Shown in pieces: positions 12,258 through 22,547 of a stretch of 64,000 bases of DNA. The notes beneath the pieces are model-generated. The model made no database searches, had not been told where the DNA came from, and saw only the letters and a list, made by a program, of their open reading frames with translations. The stretch is taken from contig OZ037848.1 in assembly GCA_964035575.1 (NCBI GenBank), forward strand, positions 1,240,001 to 1,304,000. The letters are read 5' to 3'. Source of the stretch: Rhynchopus sp. YZ270_cl-10. Lineage: Eukaryota; Euglenozoa; Diplonemea; Diplonemida; Diplonemidae. The translations under genes were made by a program, and so were the position numbers. Positions within the stretch are counted from its first letter, which is position 1; each line of letters begins with the position of its first letter.

Positions 12258-12605
12258 GCATACAGTGCGGACGAGTCGTGCCGAGTGAGACGAGTGGCGA
12301 TACTCGTCTCCAATACTCGTCTCTACTCGTCGTGACGAGTTGAGACGAGTACGTTTTGTGGGCACTTGCCGAAGAGACGAGTACAGACGAGTACAGACGA
12401 GTACAGACGAGTACAGACGAGTACAGACGAGTACAGACGAGTACAGACGAGTACAGACGAGTACAGACGAGTACAGACGAGTACAGACGAGTACAGACGA
12501 GTACAGACGAGTACAGACGGGTACAGACGAGTGAAAAGACGAGTTTTCGGGCTGAGACCCAAAAAACGAGTTTAGGCGAGTAGACGACTCGTCCGCACTG
12601 TATGC
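12258..12605. mobile_element. MITE made of GACGAGTACA decamers
   Basis: Inverted ends GCATACAGTGCGGACGAGTC, flanked by TTAG on both sides (12254-12257 and 12606-12609). The centre (about 12373-12530) is a perfect tandem array of the decamer GACGAGTACA. The decamer starts with the GACGAGT of the TIR, so the array probably grew from the element's own end. Confidence 0.82.
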
Positions 12606-12778
12606 TTAGGGTGGGTGCTGTCTGCATACAAGCTCTATTTGTGGGTGATTTGAGGACAGAACGCACCTCTCTTAAGGGGTCAGTGTCGATACATCACAAC
12701 CAAGGAAAATGAGTCGGGAGGCCGTACGCTTACCACTAACACCCCAAATCACAACCTACTATCATGATTTATTTTCGC

Positions 12779-12828
12779 AGTGCCTGCTGTCCGCCGATGA
12801 ACGGTGAGACGTTTGCACTTTCAACTTC
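12779..12828 (+). repeat. Class C hairpin
   Basis: Preceded by ATTTTCGCAG. AGTGCC... GTCCGCCGATGAACGG ... GTTTGCACTTTCAACTTC; full-length member. Confidence 0.75.
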
Positions 12829-12840
12829 TTTTATTTTTTT

Positions 12841-12877
12841 CGACGGCTAAGCACAGCTGAGGTTTAGACTTCATCTT
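12841..12877 (+). repeat. Class A hairpin (diverged)
   Basis: GACGGCTAAGCAC and GGTTTAGACTTCATCTT keep the family order but the stem is weaker. Confidence 0.4.
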
Positions 12878-12914
12878 GCCAACCCTTCCCCTTCCTCTCT
12901 TTTATATTGTATTG

Positions 12915-12984
12915 GGCACTCCAGTTCGATTACCCACGGGGTGTCAGTGCCTGCATCGTGGATGTGTTTTTGCACTCTCAACTT
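12915..12984 (+). repeat. Class C double hairpin
   Basis: Upper stem GGCACTCC / GGGGTGTC around AGTTCGATTACCC, then AGTGCCTGCATC with GATGTGTTTTTGCACT. The inner stem is GCATC/GATGT where other members have GCGTC/GGCGT. Confidence 0.65.
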
Positions 12985-13574
12985 CCCTTTTTATAATTTC
13001 CTTTTTTGTACGAGTATGCAATACGTCTGGAACTGAAAGACGCGCTCTTCGGTCATGAGTCTTACCAGTCTCCCCTTCTCCCCTTGTGCCCCACCTCTCC
13101 CTCCTTCGGACGCGGGTTTTCGGAGTTTTTGGGACTTTTGGGGCAAAAAAAATAACTTACTTTGTGTACAGAACCCGTAGGACAGGGTGATTTTGTTGAT
13201 AATGTTGACAACAAAACTCTGTAGCCTTTTGGGTAACCTGCTTCGCAAAAGGGACCTGTCTTAGGACACGGCTCCAACCCACCCCTTCGAAGGAATGCGT
13301 AGTGCACCCCTTCCCCTTCTGTGCTCTCTTACTAGTGCGCCGTCGTGTGCAGCATGTGACCCTCCCCTTCCCTACAGCTGTTCCACACTCCACGCTCTCT
13401 TCAATTGTTTATTTTTTGGTAAATCACGAACAGGAAACTATTTTTCACAAGATTTAAAAAAAAAAGCCAAACCATTCGCGAAGATCATTACTCCCCCCCT
13501 TGATTTTTTTTTATGTTTAAAATATCATTTTTTTAGTATAAGAAAAGATCGTTAAGTTGTCACCATATTTTTTC

Positions 13575-13610
13575 AAGGTCACTAAGTACGAGAGGCACAG
13601 GCTCATTCTT
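13575..13610 (+). repeat. Class A hairpin (diverged)
   Basis: AAGGTCACTAAGTACGAGAG then GCACAGGCTCATTCTT; the loop GTACGAGAG is conserved. Confidence 0.5.
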
Positions 13611-14122
13611 GCAAACCCCCCCCCCCCCCCCTTTTTTTTTAACTTATTACTAGCCCTGTCGGCACGTGTTGTTCTGTGTGGGCTAGCCGGGTCTTGCGAT
13701 CCGACTGGTGCCTCTTTTACTCGTTGAGCGGGTTGACACATAGTGTGAGCACCTCCCCTATCCCATACGCTTTGGGGGTACAGGCAGCACACCTTTCCCC
13801 AGGGTGTGGCAGGGTCCTTAGCTGTGAGCGCGCGGGACTCTTGTCTGACTTCCGCCTAGTAAAAGGTTGTTGGAAAGGAGATGCCTCTATGCTGTCTCCG
13901 CCCTCTCTTCTTTCGTTTTTTTTTTTTTTTTGTTTTTTTTTCCAATCGGCGTCCACAAAGAAACAATCGTAACACACCTTTTGGTCTCTCTCGAGAAGCC
14001 GGAAGGAGTGTGAGGGTTCTCCGTGCACCCCCCCTTTTGTGACCAATTAAAAGGCGTGCTCGGTACCCTCTTAAGGTTTCGTTTTATGTGAATAGAAAGT
14101 GTACAGCGTGCATGTTAGTTGT

Positions 14123-14168
14123 ATGTGCCCCGCCAGGTGTCCGGTGGAGCGTTTTGCACCTTCAACTT
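14123..14168 (+). repeat. Class C hairpin (variant)
   Basis: GGTGTCCGGTGGAGCG and TTTGCACCTTCAACTTCC; the tail is conserved and the stem end is changed. Confidence 0.5.
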
Positions 14169-14320
14169 CCCTTCATTTCCCCGTTCCGCTCAACATGACG
14201 GTGCCCCTCAAGAGGCGTTCGAATGTAACCAAACTACCCCCACCCTTCCCCGTAGGTGATTATCGTGTTTCATTTTCAATTCAGTTTTTTTAAAGGGGGA
14301 AAGTCAGGTGTATACATGAA

Positions 14321-14466
14321 CCATACAATACAGCGAGGCCGAACAAGCCTCGCGAAGGCCTGATACAGGCGTGGCGCGATAGTAAGTATTAGTACGCCTC
14401 AGCCACGCCTCAGATAGATTTTCCAGGCCTATTTTCAGGCGTTGTCGGCCTCGCTGCATAGTATGG
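14321..14466. mobile_element. MITE with CAGCGAGGCCGA ends
   Basis: CCATAC...CAGCGAGGCCGA at the left is inverted at the right (TCGGCCTCGCTG...GTATGG). The inside contains CTCAGATAGATTTTCCAGG. Relatives are at 52597-52762 and, partial, 39195-39262. Confidence 0.7.
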
Positions 14467-14756
14467 TAATGTACACAGGGTTATAGTCAGATGTATAGGC
14501 AAAATAGTCGGATCTGTACAAAGGTATCTGGTGTTCCAGGGAATGTATGATCTGTGTATAGAAATTGTATAGATACATCCTATTTGGTGTGCAATGGGAG
14601 TTGGCTCTCATGTTTGATACCTGCAGGCATTCCTCTGAGGCCAACGCTGTTCGGCCTGTCTGTGGCAGTATGGTGGAATTTTTTGCGGTGTCGCATTCCC
14701 TCATGTGTGAGTCTTGAGGGAATGTGCCCATACAGACCTGTGTACCTGGGTACCTG

Positions 14757-14790
14757 GGCTGTCATCGTACGTGGGTCAGTCGGGAGGTAC
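14757..14790 (+). repeat. Dispersed repeat G, copy 1
   Basis: ATCGTACGTGGGTCAGTCGG block, shared with 21663-21714 and 55326-55371. TGGGTCAGTCGG resembles a tRNA A box, but no tRNA fold follows. Confidence 0.5.
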
Positions 14791-15493
14791 CATTATTCCA
14801 TTTTTGGAGCTTGGAGTCTCTCCTCGCTTCTGAATTGTAGCCCCAGGAAGGAAAGCAGATATCCCGAACGCGACTAACTTCTTGCAGAAGTGCATCCGGC
14901 CGCCCTGGTTGAACACACGCGTCAACAGCATTTGGACGTGGGTCAGTCGGTCCTAAGGCAAGGTGTAATTGCTCGCCTCAAAGCTACGATGTCGCATCTC
15001 ACCCAACATGGTTCCTACTGGCTCTGCCACAGCACTGCGCATCTCTGGGTTGCTGTCCTCCGGAGAATGGCTTGCCTTTACGAGAACTTCTATCCATTTC
15101 TACTGACCTTTTCACACTCCTGGCACTGCTGTCCATCATGGTGCGGGAAGCCAGCAGTTTCAAGCCATGCTGGACCTACTGTGCATTTGATAGTGGCAGG
15201 GCTGCACCCTGTAGTCCAAAAAGCAAAATCAGAAGTCATGTATACCCGCGCCACGTGGTATGGTTTTCCATACCCCAGGTAGCATCCATTGTGGAATAGG
15301 GAACCATCACCCCGGGGATGTTCACATCTTGTTGAGGATCTGTGGGGTGGCGATTTTTATTTTCTTTTTCGTGAGTGCACCCATTTGGTCCCCCTTATGG
15401 TTTGTCAGAATTTAAAATATTTGCTCTGCTTAAAAAATGACAAACCGACTCTTTAATTTTTAATTTTTTTTTTTTTTTTTTTTTTTTGCTTTT

Positions 15494-15530
15494 AAGATGT
15501 ACAGTGCACGAGAGAGGCACATACCATCTT
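15494..15530 (+). repeat. Class B hairpin
   Basis: AAGATGTACAGTGCACGAGA then GAGGCACATACCATCTT. The next copy at 15762 also shares the TTTTTGCTTTTAAG leader, so the pair looks like a local duplication. Confidence 0.7.
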
Positions 15531-15761
15531 ACAAAGCTTTTCTTCTTTCTTTTTTTTGTGTTATCAAGCATTGACGAATAGAAATGGAAAACGACGGATG
15601 GGTGCCCGCTTTTAGCGTATTGGTTTTCCACTAACATACACATCACTCACATTCATCAGTGAAAAACACAAACCTTTTTTGCGGTGCGATAAACGAAAAA
15701 GTGGTTTCTTTATTTCATTTAACTGTCATATCCTGAAGTCGTTTTTCTATTTTTTGCTTTT

Positions 15762-15797
15762 AAGATGTACAGTGCATGAGAGAGGCACATGCATCTT
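15762..15797 (+). repeat. Class B hairpin
   Basis: AAGATGTACAGTGCATGAGA then GAGGCACATGCATCTT; twin of the copy at 15494. Confidence 0.7.
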
Positions 15798-16249
15798 ACA
15801 AAAGCTTTCTTCTTTCTTCTTCACCCGCTTCTTAAAAGTCTCGCACCACCGAGACTTTTCATTTTACAAACATTTCTCTTTGTATGTGAGGTGACAACGC
15901 ATTTTTTGCTTAGGTTAATCTTAACACGCTTCCTCTTAGTCCATTGCTTATCGAGCGGATCAGAAATCCGCGCTCATTTTTTCCCGAAAAAAAAGGCTTC
16001 GGCCAACATTGAGTACAGACCCGAATTCTCCCATTTTGGTGGGTTTACTCGATTTGTCGACACAACAAAAGAAAATGTAATATCCTCCTCCTCCTCCTCC
16101 TCCTCCCTTCAATGTTCCATTTTATTTTTTTTTTCAAACCCCTCAATATCCCCCTCTACAACACCGCACCCACAGATTCACCATATCCCCTCGCTCCATT
16201 TACATAAAAAACCGCATTTTAGAAAAACCCCATATATTTCATAGCAACA

Positions 16250-16882
16250 ATGCGTGCTGAGTCCTCCCCGTTGTGTATCACCACAGAAGACGACTCGATG
16301 ATGGACGAGACATTGGTCGCGCTGTTGCAGAGGGTGCGGAGCCAGTTGGATACGTCATGCCAGAACAGCGAGGATTCAAGCAACTCCGGGAGCGAGCCGA
16401 TTCTGTTGAAGCGATCGGATGAGTCCGACCTGACGGTGACCCCGGTAGCGGCACAGTCACAGTCCCCAAGAGATCTGTTTGAAGAATCCTTCGAAGCCAC
16501 CAAAGACCCGCCCTGTGCACACAACGTATGGGTCCGCGTACGCAGGCTCCGTCGCCAACCAGGTGTCCACCTCCGATGCCACGTATGTGATGCTCTCTGG
16601 GAGACCCTTATTGAATATCACGAAAAATGCTCGGGGTTTTATTCCGGAACCTGTGATGGGTCTGCGTGCAACAGACCCCATGTGTATGCCAGGGGTATTC
16701 TGCCGACAGTGGAGGTCACGGAGAATGGTGTAGTGATTACAAACCAAACGCCAAGCCTCCGTTCTCTCAAGAATGGGAGAACGCGTACCAGGCGGAGCAA
16801 AAAGAACCGGAGGTCCAGAGGCTCGCAGCACTCCCAAGAAGGTGAGGAGGGCGGGGCAGTGGAAGGAGAATTGGCCATCTGA
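16250..16882 (+). CDS. CxH/CxxC knuckle plus CCCH zinc-finger protein (paralogue 2)
   Basis: A 210-aa intronless protein; ATG 16250 is the first in frame and lies in CAACAATG. The N-terminal third is acidic and Ser-rich (DDSMMDETLVALLQRV, helical). The module spans about 87-149: C89-x-H91, C110-x2-C113, H124, then C127-x7-C135-x4-C140-x3-H144 and HVYARG. Compared with the other two paralogues one residue is inserted between the second and third CCCH cysteines. The tail is basic and Arg/Lys-rich (about 168-190), then Glu/Gly-rich. There is no polyQ. It resembles paralogue 3 most in overall plan. Probable nucleic-acid binding, inferred from the finger only. Confidence 0.87.
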   Translation: MRAESSPLCITTEDDSMMDETLVALLQRVRSQLDTSCQNSEDSSNSGSEPILLKRSDESDLTVTPVAAQSQSPRDLFEESFEATKDPPCAHNVWVRVRRLRRQPGVHLRCHVCDALWETLIEYHEKCSGFYSGTCDGSACNRPHVYARGILPTVEVTENGVVITNQTPSLRSLKNGRTRTRRSKKNRRSRGSQHSQEGEEGGAVEGELAI

Positions 16883-17123
16883 AGGTTAAAAAAATGAAAG
16901 ACAACCCAGGGGTGGGTGGGGGGAGGGAAAAAATAGTGAAAAAAAGAGTAGCTATACCAAGAAAAGAAAAGTTTGCCCCCACCCTTATCAAAAAAAAAGG
17001 GGGTGGTTTTTAGGGGATTGTTTGGTCCCCCCTGTAGGGGGGAAATGTTTGTTTTGTTTGTTTGTTTGGAGGGGGGGGGGGGGGGGGGGGGTTATTGTTG
17101 CGTGTATTTTGGTGTCTCTTTCA

Positions 17124-17167
17124 AAGATGTGTATGTAATGGGAAGCATATTCATCGTTCAACTTTCC
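17124..17167 (+). repeat. Class B hairpin
   Basis: AAGATGTGTATGTAATGGG and AAGCATATTCATCGTT, with the TTCAACTTT tail. Confidence 0.6.
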
Positions 17168-17171
17168 TTTT

Positions 17172-17196
17172 AAGATGACTACGTGCTGTTCATCTA
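17172..17196 (+). repeat. Short class A hairpin
   Basis: AGATGA and TTCATCT pair around CTACGTGCTG, directly after the class B copy. Confidence 0.5.
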
Positions 17197-17540
17197 ATAT
17201 ATTTTCTCTTTTTTTTTTGATTCTTTTCATAATTTAAAGAAACGAAAAAAGAAAAAGTGGAGCGAATCCTCGGGGGGTCTAAGACGGCCAAGTTTTAAAA
17301 AAAGAAATATGCCAGAGTTTTCTAGTCTCATTTTTACTCTGTCACACTTTTATAAGGCGGTTGTGCTGTCTGTAAAAGCGGTCTGTCTCTTACAGAAAGT
17401 TTCGCATTATTCTTGGCATTTTGAACCCCCTCTTTTTTTTTTTGTTTTTGTTGCTATTTTTTCTCTATTCTTTTGAGGCGACTAAACACAACAGAGAGGC
17501 TTGGGATATGAGTATTATCGAATCTTTTCTTTAGGTATGT

Positions 17541-17571
17541 ATGAAATGTGCACGAGAGGTGCACATTTCAT
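17541..17571 (+). repeat. Class B hairpin with perfect 13-bp stem
   Basis: ATGAAATGTGCAC and GTGCACATTTCAT are exact complements around the loop GAGAG. AAGTTTTC follows and CTTTAG precedes. It is the cleanest member of the class. Confidence 0.85.
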
Positions 17572-17783
17572 CAAGTTTTCTTTCTCTCTTCCCCCCGGTC
17601 TCTCTTGTCATTGCGTTTGTCCATACTCTCCAAGGCCAGTTCAGGGTTTCCTCCGCTGGCAAAACTCTTTTATGGATGGATGGGTGTGGTCGAAGGCCCA
17701 TAGTACGCAGTAAACACTTCATAAAGAGACTTGCGCTCCCATCAAGCCAATGAAATGTATCTCCACTTTTATCCTAAAAAGGG

Positions 17784-17920
17784 CACGGCGGGCTAGTCAA
17801 GGGGGATTCACCAGTGGAACTACTAGGTACAACAACTAGTGTTAAACTAGGTGGTGTAGGTGGTAGTCGTAAAAACATCACTTTGGACTACAAGTAGGTC
17901 CCCATGACTAGTCCTCCGTG
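17784..17920. mobile_element. CACGGCGG-ended MITE
   Basis: CACGGCGGGCTAGTCA at the left; the right end inverts to CACGGAGGACTAGTCA. The inside shares ACTAGTGTTAAAC-like sequence with 50927-51041. The ends resemble those of the 23726-30433 transposon. No clear duplication. Confidence 0.65.
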
Positions 17921-18150
17921 AGGTCTTTGTTTCACCCCCTTCCCCCCTTTCGTTTTGTTTGCACAAAGAACCTGTCCCCCCTTTTGTGACGTGGTGATTT
18001 TCTTGATGCTATCAAAAAAAAATTTTTTTTTGGGGGAAAAAAAAGGTAACCCTTCAATAATCATCACCCTCCCTTCACCTGCTCCATATTTTCTCCCCCA
18101 GTGCCTGTGTCCGTCTACTTGATGTTTCGCACCCTTTTTTCTTTTTGTAA

Positions 18151-18271
18151 CTGCAAAGCGTAGCTTAAAGGAGAAATAGTTTCCTCCGATACGGTCGCCA
18201 AATCGCCCCCTAACAGGGTGATTGAGCAATCAACGAAAAAAAACCTTTTTTCCTTTTGCCAGAGTTACTAT
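18151..18271 (+). repeat. Dispersed repeat D, copy 2
   Basis: CTGCAAAGCGTAGCTTAAAG through CAGAGTTACTA. Hairpin-forming parts GGAG...CTCC and CCCCTAACAGGG are visible. Confidence 0.8.
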
Positions 18272-18416
18272 TTTTTTACCCCTTCTTATTCAGTGGCTAA
18301 GCACAAGCGGGATCGTATCCCCACCATTCTTGGCTCACGGTATTCTGAATCTTTTTAAAAGCAGACAACTTTCCCTCCCCAAGAAATTTTGTCAAGGACA
18401 ATCCTGTTTTCCTGAC

Positions 18417-19079
18417 CAGTGTTTCCCACGGTGAGATTTTGGGGTGAGAAATCTCACAAAAAAAGAAAAAAAAAAAAGTGAGGTGAGAAATCTCACCTGC
18501 AGGAAAAAAAAAATAAAAAAAAAATCATGGTTGAACCACGGGAGTACCATGGGGAACTGGGTTGCTGACCGCACCATCCAGGCTGTACCTCAATTTTTTT
18601 TTGCCTGCGGCGCCATTTTCCCTTTTTTGCTCCGCAAAAAAGGGTTAGGTGTGTGACTATGTGCTGTAAAAAGATAGGTTTTTACACTGTACCCTAATTT
18701 TTTTCGCCTGCGGCGCCATTTGTTTGATTTTTTTTTTGCTCCGCAAAAATCCCTAACGACAGTGACATTTATGTCAACAATTTTTAGAAATGTTGCGTAC
18801 CGTGGCTTCGCTTGGGTGCCATGCCTGCCATGACTGCCGTTTATTTTGTAAATGTACTGAGTTTACTGATAATTCGTATACCACGTGTGCCTGGTGCAAA
18901 TATCAATGAAGTGCCGAACTCCGAGAAATTCTCACATTCCGCCGGAGGCCCCCAACTTGAGCTAAGGTGGGGACCCGGGCGCGCGAAGCGCGCCCGGGCT
19001 CGCCACACCTATACAAAAACCCGCAAAATCGCAAAATCTCACCTATTTTCAGAGTTAGGTGAGATGCTGGGAAACACTG
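18417..19079. mobile_element. Non-autonomous hAT-like element 2
   Basis: Ends CAGTGTTTCCCA and TGGGAAACACTG are a classic hAT terminus. The 8-bp duplication is perfect: TTCCTGAC (18409-18416 and 19080-19087). Subterminal GGTGAGA repeats face inward. The inside (about 18785-19005) carries, inverted, the block also in hAT-like elements 1 and 3, including a GCGCGAAGCGCGC palindrome. No transposase ORF. Confidence 0.92.
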
Positions 19080-19387
19080 TTCCTGACCAAAAAAAAAAGC
19101 TTTCTCAGGGGGAAAAGTGTTTGCGGCTTGACCCATTTTTTTTTTTTTTTCCTTCTTTTTTTTGCCGATTTTGGGCATTTTGAGGGACACCCGCGTTGAT
19201 AATGAACGTCTTTGCTAATTTTCATTCCTACAAAAAAAGAGTTCCCTTTCTTTTTTTTTAGATGTCTCGTATCTTCGATTTATCTTATCAGGAATGTCGC
19301 TTTTTTTCTTTTTTTATACAAACTTTGCTCATTTGTTCGGCCTAACTCGCACAAAATTTGTAAAAACGGTGTAAAAATAAAATGGAC

Positions 19388-19438
19388 AGTGGAAATTGCA
19401 CAACTGTGGCAACTACACTACTCCAACAATTTATCAAA
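19388..19438 (+). repeat. Dispersed repeat E
   Basis: GTGGAAATTGCACAACTGTG then ACTACTCCAACAATTTATC; the middle CACAACCGAGG block is missing. Confidence 0.65.
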
Positions 19439-19641
19439 ATAGGGGAAAAAAAAAAAAAACGTTCTATTGTGCAAACACCCAGGATGATCTTCACAATACA
19501 CTGCATTTTTAAAGACATATTATTCAACTTAAGTATAAACCCCAATGCTATCCGAGAGAAGGGGTGACATATTTGGAAGACTGAGGTTTGCTTTCCCTCT
19601 TCGAAAAAAAGTAAAATATATTTGACAACGAACACCCCCAA

Positions 19642-20686
19642 AATTCTTCAAACTTGGCTTTAGGGAGTGCGTATCGCAAATCTAATTAGTCTACCAAAAA
19701 AAAAAGGGGGGTTTCCCACCCCTCTCTTTATTCCGGTTTTTTTGGCACAACAAAAAAATAATCAACAATTAAAAATGAGGGAAAAAATGCCTTGGTTTCT
19801 CGCTGTCGCGACGAACCAAGTAGTTAGACCCTCCATCCCCTTTTAGTTGTCGTTGTACGTGTTCCAATGAATGCAGTTGGGTAGCTCCGTAGGTAGGGAC
19901 GTTGCCCAGGCTGTATGCGTGTGTCTGTCGTTATTCAACTACTCCTTTCCCCGAACCAAAGGCGTTTCAACGGTTTTCACATACACCAAGCAGCACATTT
20001 ATTGTGTTTTTTTGTCTTGGAAAACCCTTGCCCCGGTCCTGAGCTTTGTCTCTCTTTATTCCCTTTCTTTCTTCCATTGTGTTTTTTTTATAGTGGAAAC
20101 CTTTAATTTTAAATGCTCCCCCAAAAAAAAAAAAAAAAACGATGAAATACCAAAAGGAAAGTGGGGCTTTTGCGCACTATGGCAACACTATTCCTTACAG
20201 TTTATCAACGGATTTTTTTTTCTTCAAAACAAAAAAAAAAAAACAAAGCCCTCTTCAGAAATTCGTTTTGGTTTTTTTTCATATTGTTTTCTTCTTTTCT
20301 TCTTTTTCACTTTATTTATTTACTCAAATTCCCTTTCGAATGGACTCCAGACTGATTGCAAGAAAAAAAATAATGCATTCACAGCCCGGAGACGTTTTCC
20401 CACTTTTATAAAAGGAGCTGAAAGGGGGGGGAAAAGGTTTGTGTGAGCAGTATGGGTTGCGTTTGCCCCATTCCTGCACATGCACCCTACCGTTTTTTTT
20501 TTCTTCTTCCCCCTTGGGAAAAAAAAATGCCCCTTATTTAAAGTTTGGGTGTGGGAACCGAGGCATTGTTTTTTTTTAATATCATTTTTGGTTAAGCGTG
20601 TGTATTATTACGCAAAAAAAAGACACAGTAAACGCGACTAAATTTTCCCATCTTTCTCTTTTTCTTTTTCTTTTTATTGATTTTTT
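19642..20686. other. Gene-free stretch
   Basis: A 191-codon open frame (19871-20446) runs through T-rich and A-run DNA and has no domain or coding signature. A decayed repeat E tail may lie near 20170-20209. Confidence 0.5.
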
Positions 20687-20721
20687 AAGGTGGCTAAGTA
20701 TGACTGGCTAAGGATCATCTT
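20687..20721 (+). repeat. Class A hairpin
   Basis: AAGGTGGCTAAG and CTAAGGATCATCTT around TATGACTGG. Confidence 0.65.
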
Positions 20722-20750
20722 ACGAGCTATTTTTTTCTCTTCTTTTTATA

Positions 20751-20880
20751 CCTGCAAAGCGTAGCTTAAAGGAGAAATAGTTTCCTCCGATACGGTCGCC
20801 AATCACCCCCTAACAGGGGTAATGGAGCAATCAACGAAAAAAACCTATTTCTCCTTTTGCTTGCCTGTCAGAGTTACTAT
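20751..20880 (+). repeat. Dispersed repeat D, copy 3
   Basis: Full-length copy from CCTGCAAAGCGTAGCTTAAA to CAGAGTTACTAT, about 95% like the copy at 18151 by eye. Confidence 0.85.
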
Positions 20881-21597
20881 TTTTTTCGAACATATGATTT
20901 CGTGAGTGGGGGTGAGAGAGGTGGAGTCACCACGTTTCTTTTTTGTCAGGGTTTGTTCAGAGTCTGAACCCACAACGGCGCTTGATGGAAGTGGAAAATA
21001 TCATGCAAAAAAGCAAAATGCACAAAAAAAATGCAAAGTGACTTTCCCCTTTCATGCGCAGCGTGGGGAAGCACATGCCCCAGCAATATTGTGCCCCCTC
21101 TCCCACTGCCAAGCCGAACCTACTTTTCTTTTTACCCCTTTTTTTTTACCCAGCGTTTTTGGTGACATAGTGGCTGATTGATAACAGATTAAAATTTCTA
21201 CTTTTTCAAATATACCCCCCATCTCCGCGAGGACACTTTGTCATGCCACTTGACAAGCTTTTATGCATAACGTTTTGTGCCTGTCATGTCACAACAAGTG
21301 TCGTCGTGCCCCATTTAGGTTTCTCTTCCACCCCAAGGCTCGATATTACGCAAAATGAAAAAAACGAAACAAAAAAAAAAAAAAATGGTCAGACCAGAGT
21401 TTCTCGTTCTGCTTTGCGGCACACTGTTTTCATGGATTTTGAGTTCTCCATTGACGGTGTGTCGTCTGTAAACCCTCTGTAATAAGTGATTTTTTTTTTT
21501 TTCTCTTCTTTTTTGATTTTGATACGGTGATTGCCAACAAACCACAAAAGAGGTTTGTTTGCCAATCACAGTTTCATCCCCACATTTTTTCCCCCCC

Positions 21598-21633
21598 GAG
21601 GTGACTGAGCACGAGAAGGCTTTAGTTCAGCTT
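21598..21633 (+). repeat. Class A hairpin
   Basis: GAGGTGACTGAGCACGAGAA then GGCTTTAGTTCAGCTT. Confidence 0.6.
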
Positions 21634-21662
21634 ACACCTTTGTTATTTTTGGTGCTCTCTTA

Positions 21663-21714
21663 GGGCTGGCATCCTGGCATCCTGGCATCGTGGGTCAGTC
21701 GGAGGTGCCTACAC
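21663..21714 (+). repeat. Dispersed repeat G, copy 2
   Basis: GGCTGGCATC with three CTGGCAT units, then GTGGGTCAGTCGGAGGTGCC. Confidence 0.55.
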
Positions 21715-21796
21715 CAATAATAAAATTCTCGAACATATTTTAAAGGTCCCTCCGCCTTTCTGTCCGTTCCATCTTCATTTCAACCTTATCTTTTAG

Positions 21797-21835
21797 GTAC
21801 ACTGTCACGGGAAGGGTTGTTGCATTTCAAGTCAA
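21797..21835 (+). repeat. Class F repeat
   Basis: TTTTAG precedes GTACACTGTCACGGG; TTGCATTTCAAGTCAAC ends it. Confidence 0.55.
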
Positions 21836-22464
21836 CATTTGTTTCCCAACCCTTTTGCATGAGCTCGACTGAGATGCGTTTTAACATGTTTCTTCTACTA
21901 TTTGTTTTCCAAAAAAAAATGTGATCTTCTGGGTGTGATTTTGTGTACATATGTTGGAGGTCCGTACCGCTTATATGTCTATTTTTATAATGCGGTTGCC
22001 GCCTCCGTTTCTCTTAACGGTGCAGGCCACCTTGGCTACCTTAAGAGAGTCGTAGTTACTCCCGCTGTTTACCCCGCGCTTGACCTGATCTCTCAGCGTT
22101 GACATCCAGGGTCTATTCCATCTTCGTTTCTCTTTTATTAATAGGGTAGCCTTAACATTTTTTTAAATGTTCAGTCCAAATGTGGACAAAAGGCTAAAAG
22201 GCGCCAGCCAAAAAAAATCCCTCAAATCCGTTAAACTTAGTTATCCCTCCAGGCTTTCTTGGAGTAGTCTGTAAATATCCACAGTTAACGCCCAGACAGT
22301 AATGTTAAGTACCCCCTGCTCCTCCCCGTTCTCCCCCTTCTCCCCTTTTTGTTTTCTCGCCTACCACCACCTGGGTGTACCTGATTCGGTGGTTGGCGTT
22401 CCCATATTCTTTAGTTGTGTGTCGTTCGTTTACAGCGTAAATATACTCTGTGTGGCATATCCTC

Positions 22465-22504
22465 CGGCACACTGTCATGTTACGAGAGGGCTTTATTTCA
22501 ACTC
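22465..22504 (+). repeat. Class F repeat
   Basis: GGCACACTGTCATGTTACGA then GAGGGCTTTATTTCAACT. Confidence 0.55.
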
Positions 22505-22547
22505 TAGTAGATATGAAAAAATAGAAACAAAACGAAAGGTGTCCCGC

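Larger units (their letters stand above)
12990..16249. other. Gene-free stretch before paralogue 2
   Basis: Contains hairpins, one MITE (14321-14466) and repeat G. Around 14590-15300 the DNA is less T-rich and has an open frame of 130 codons (14890-15282), but I see no domain and do not call it a gene. A (CCT)n tract lies at 16082-16107, upstream of paralogue 2. Confidence 0.5.
16883..18416. other. Gene-free stretch after paralogue 2
   Basis: Holds a G-run (17070-17091), class A and B hairpins, a short MITE (17784-17920) and repeat D (18151-18271). No supported gene. Confidence 0.55.

Noticed and set aside
14764-14785. tRNA-derived SINE (TGGGTCAGTCGG resembles an A box)
   Set aside because: No B box follows in any of the three repeat G copies.
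14890-15282. 130-codon open frame
   Set aside because: No domain, no conservation clue, and the composition matches its surroundings.
19871-20446. 191-codon open frame
   Set aside because: Runs through A- and T-tracts; Phe/Lys-rich; looks like chance.
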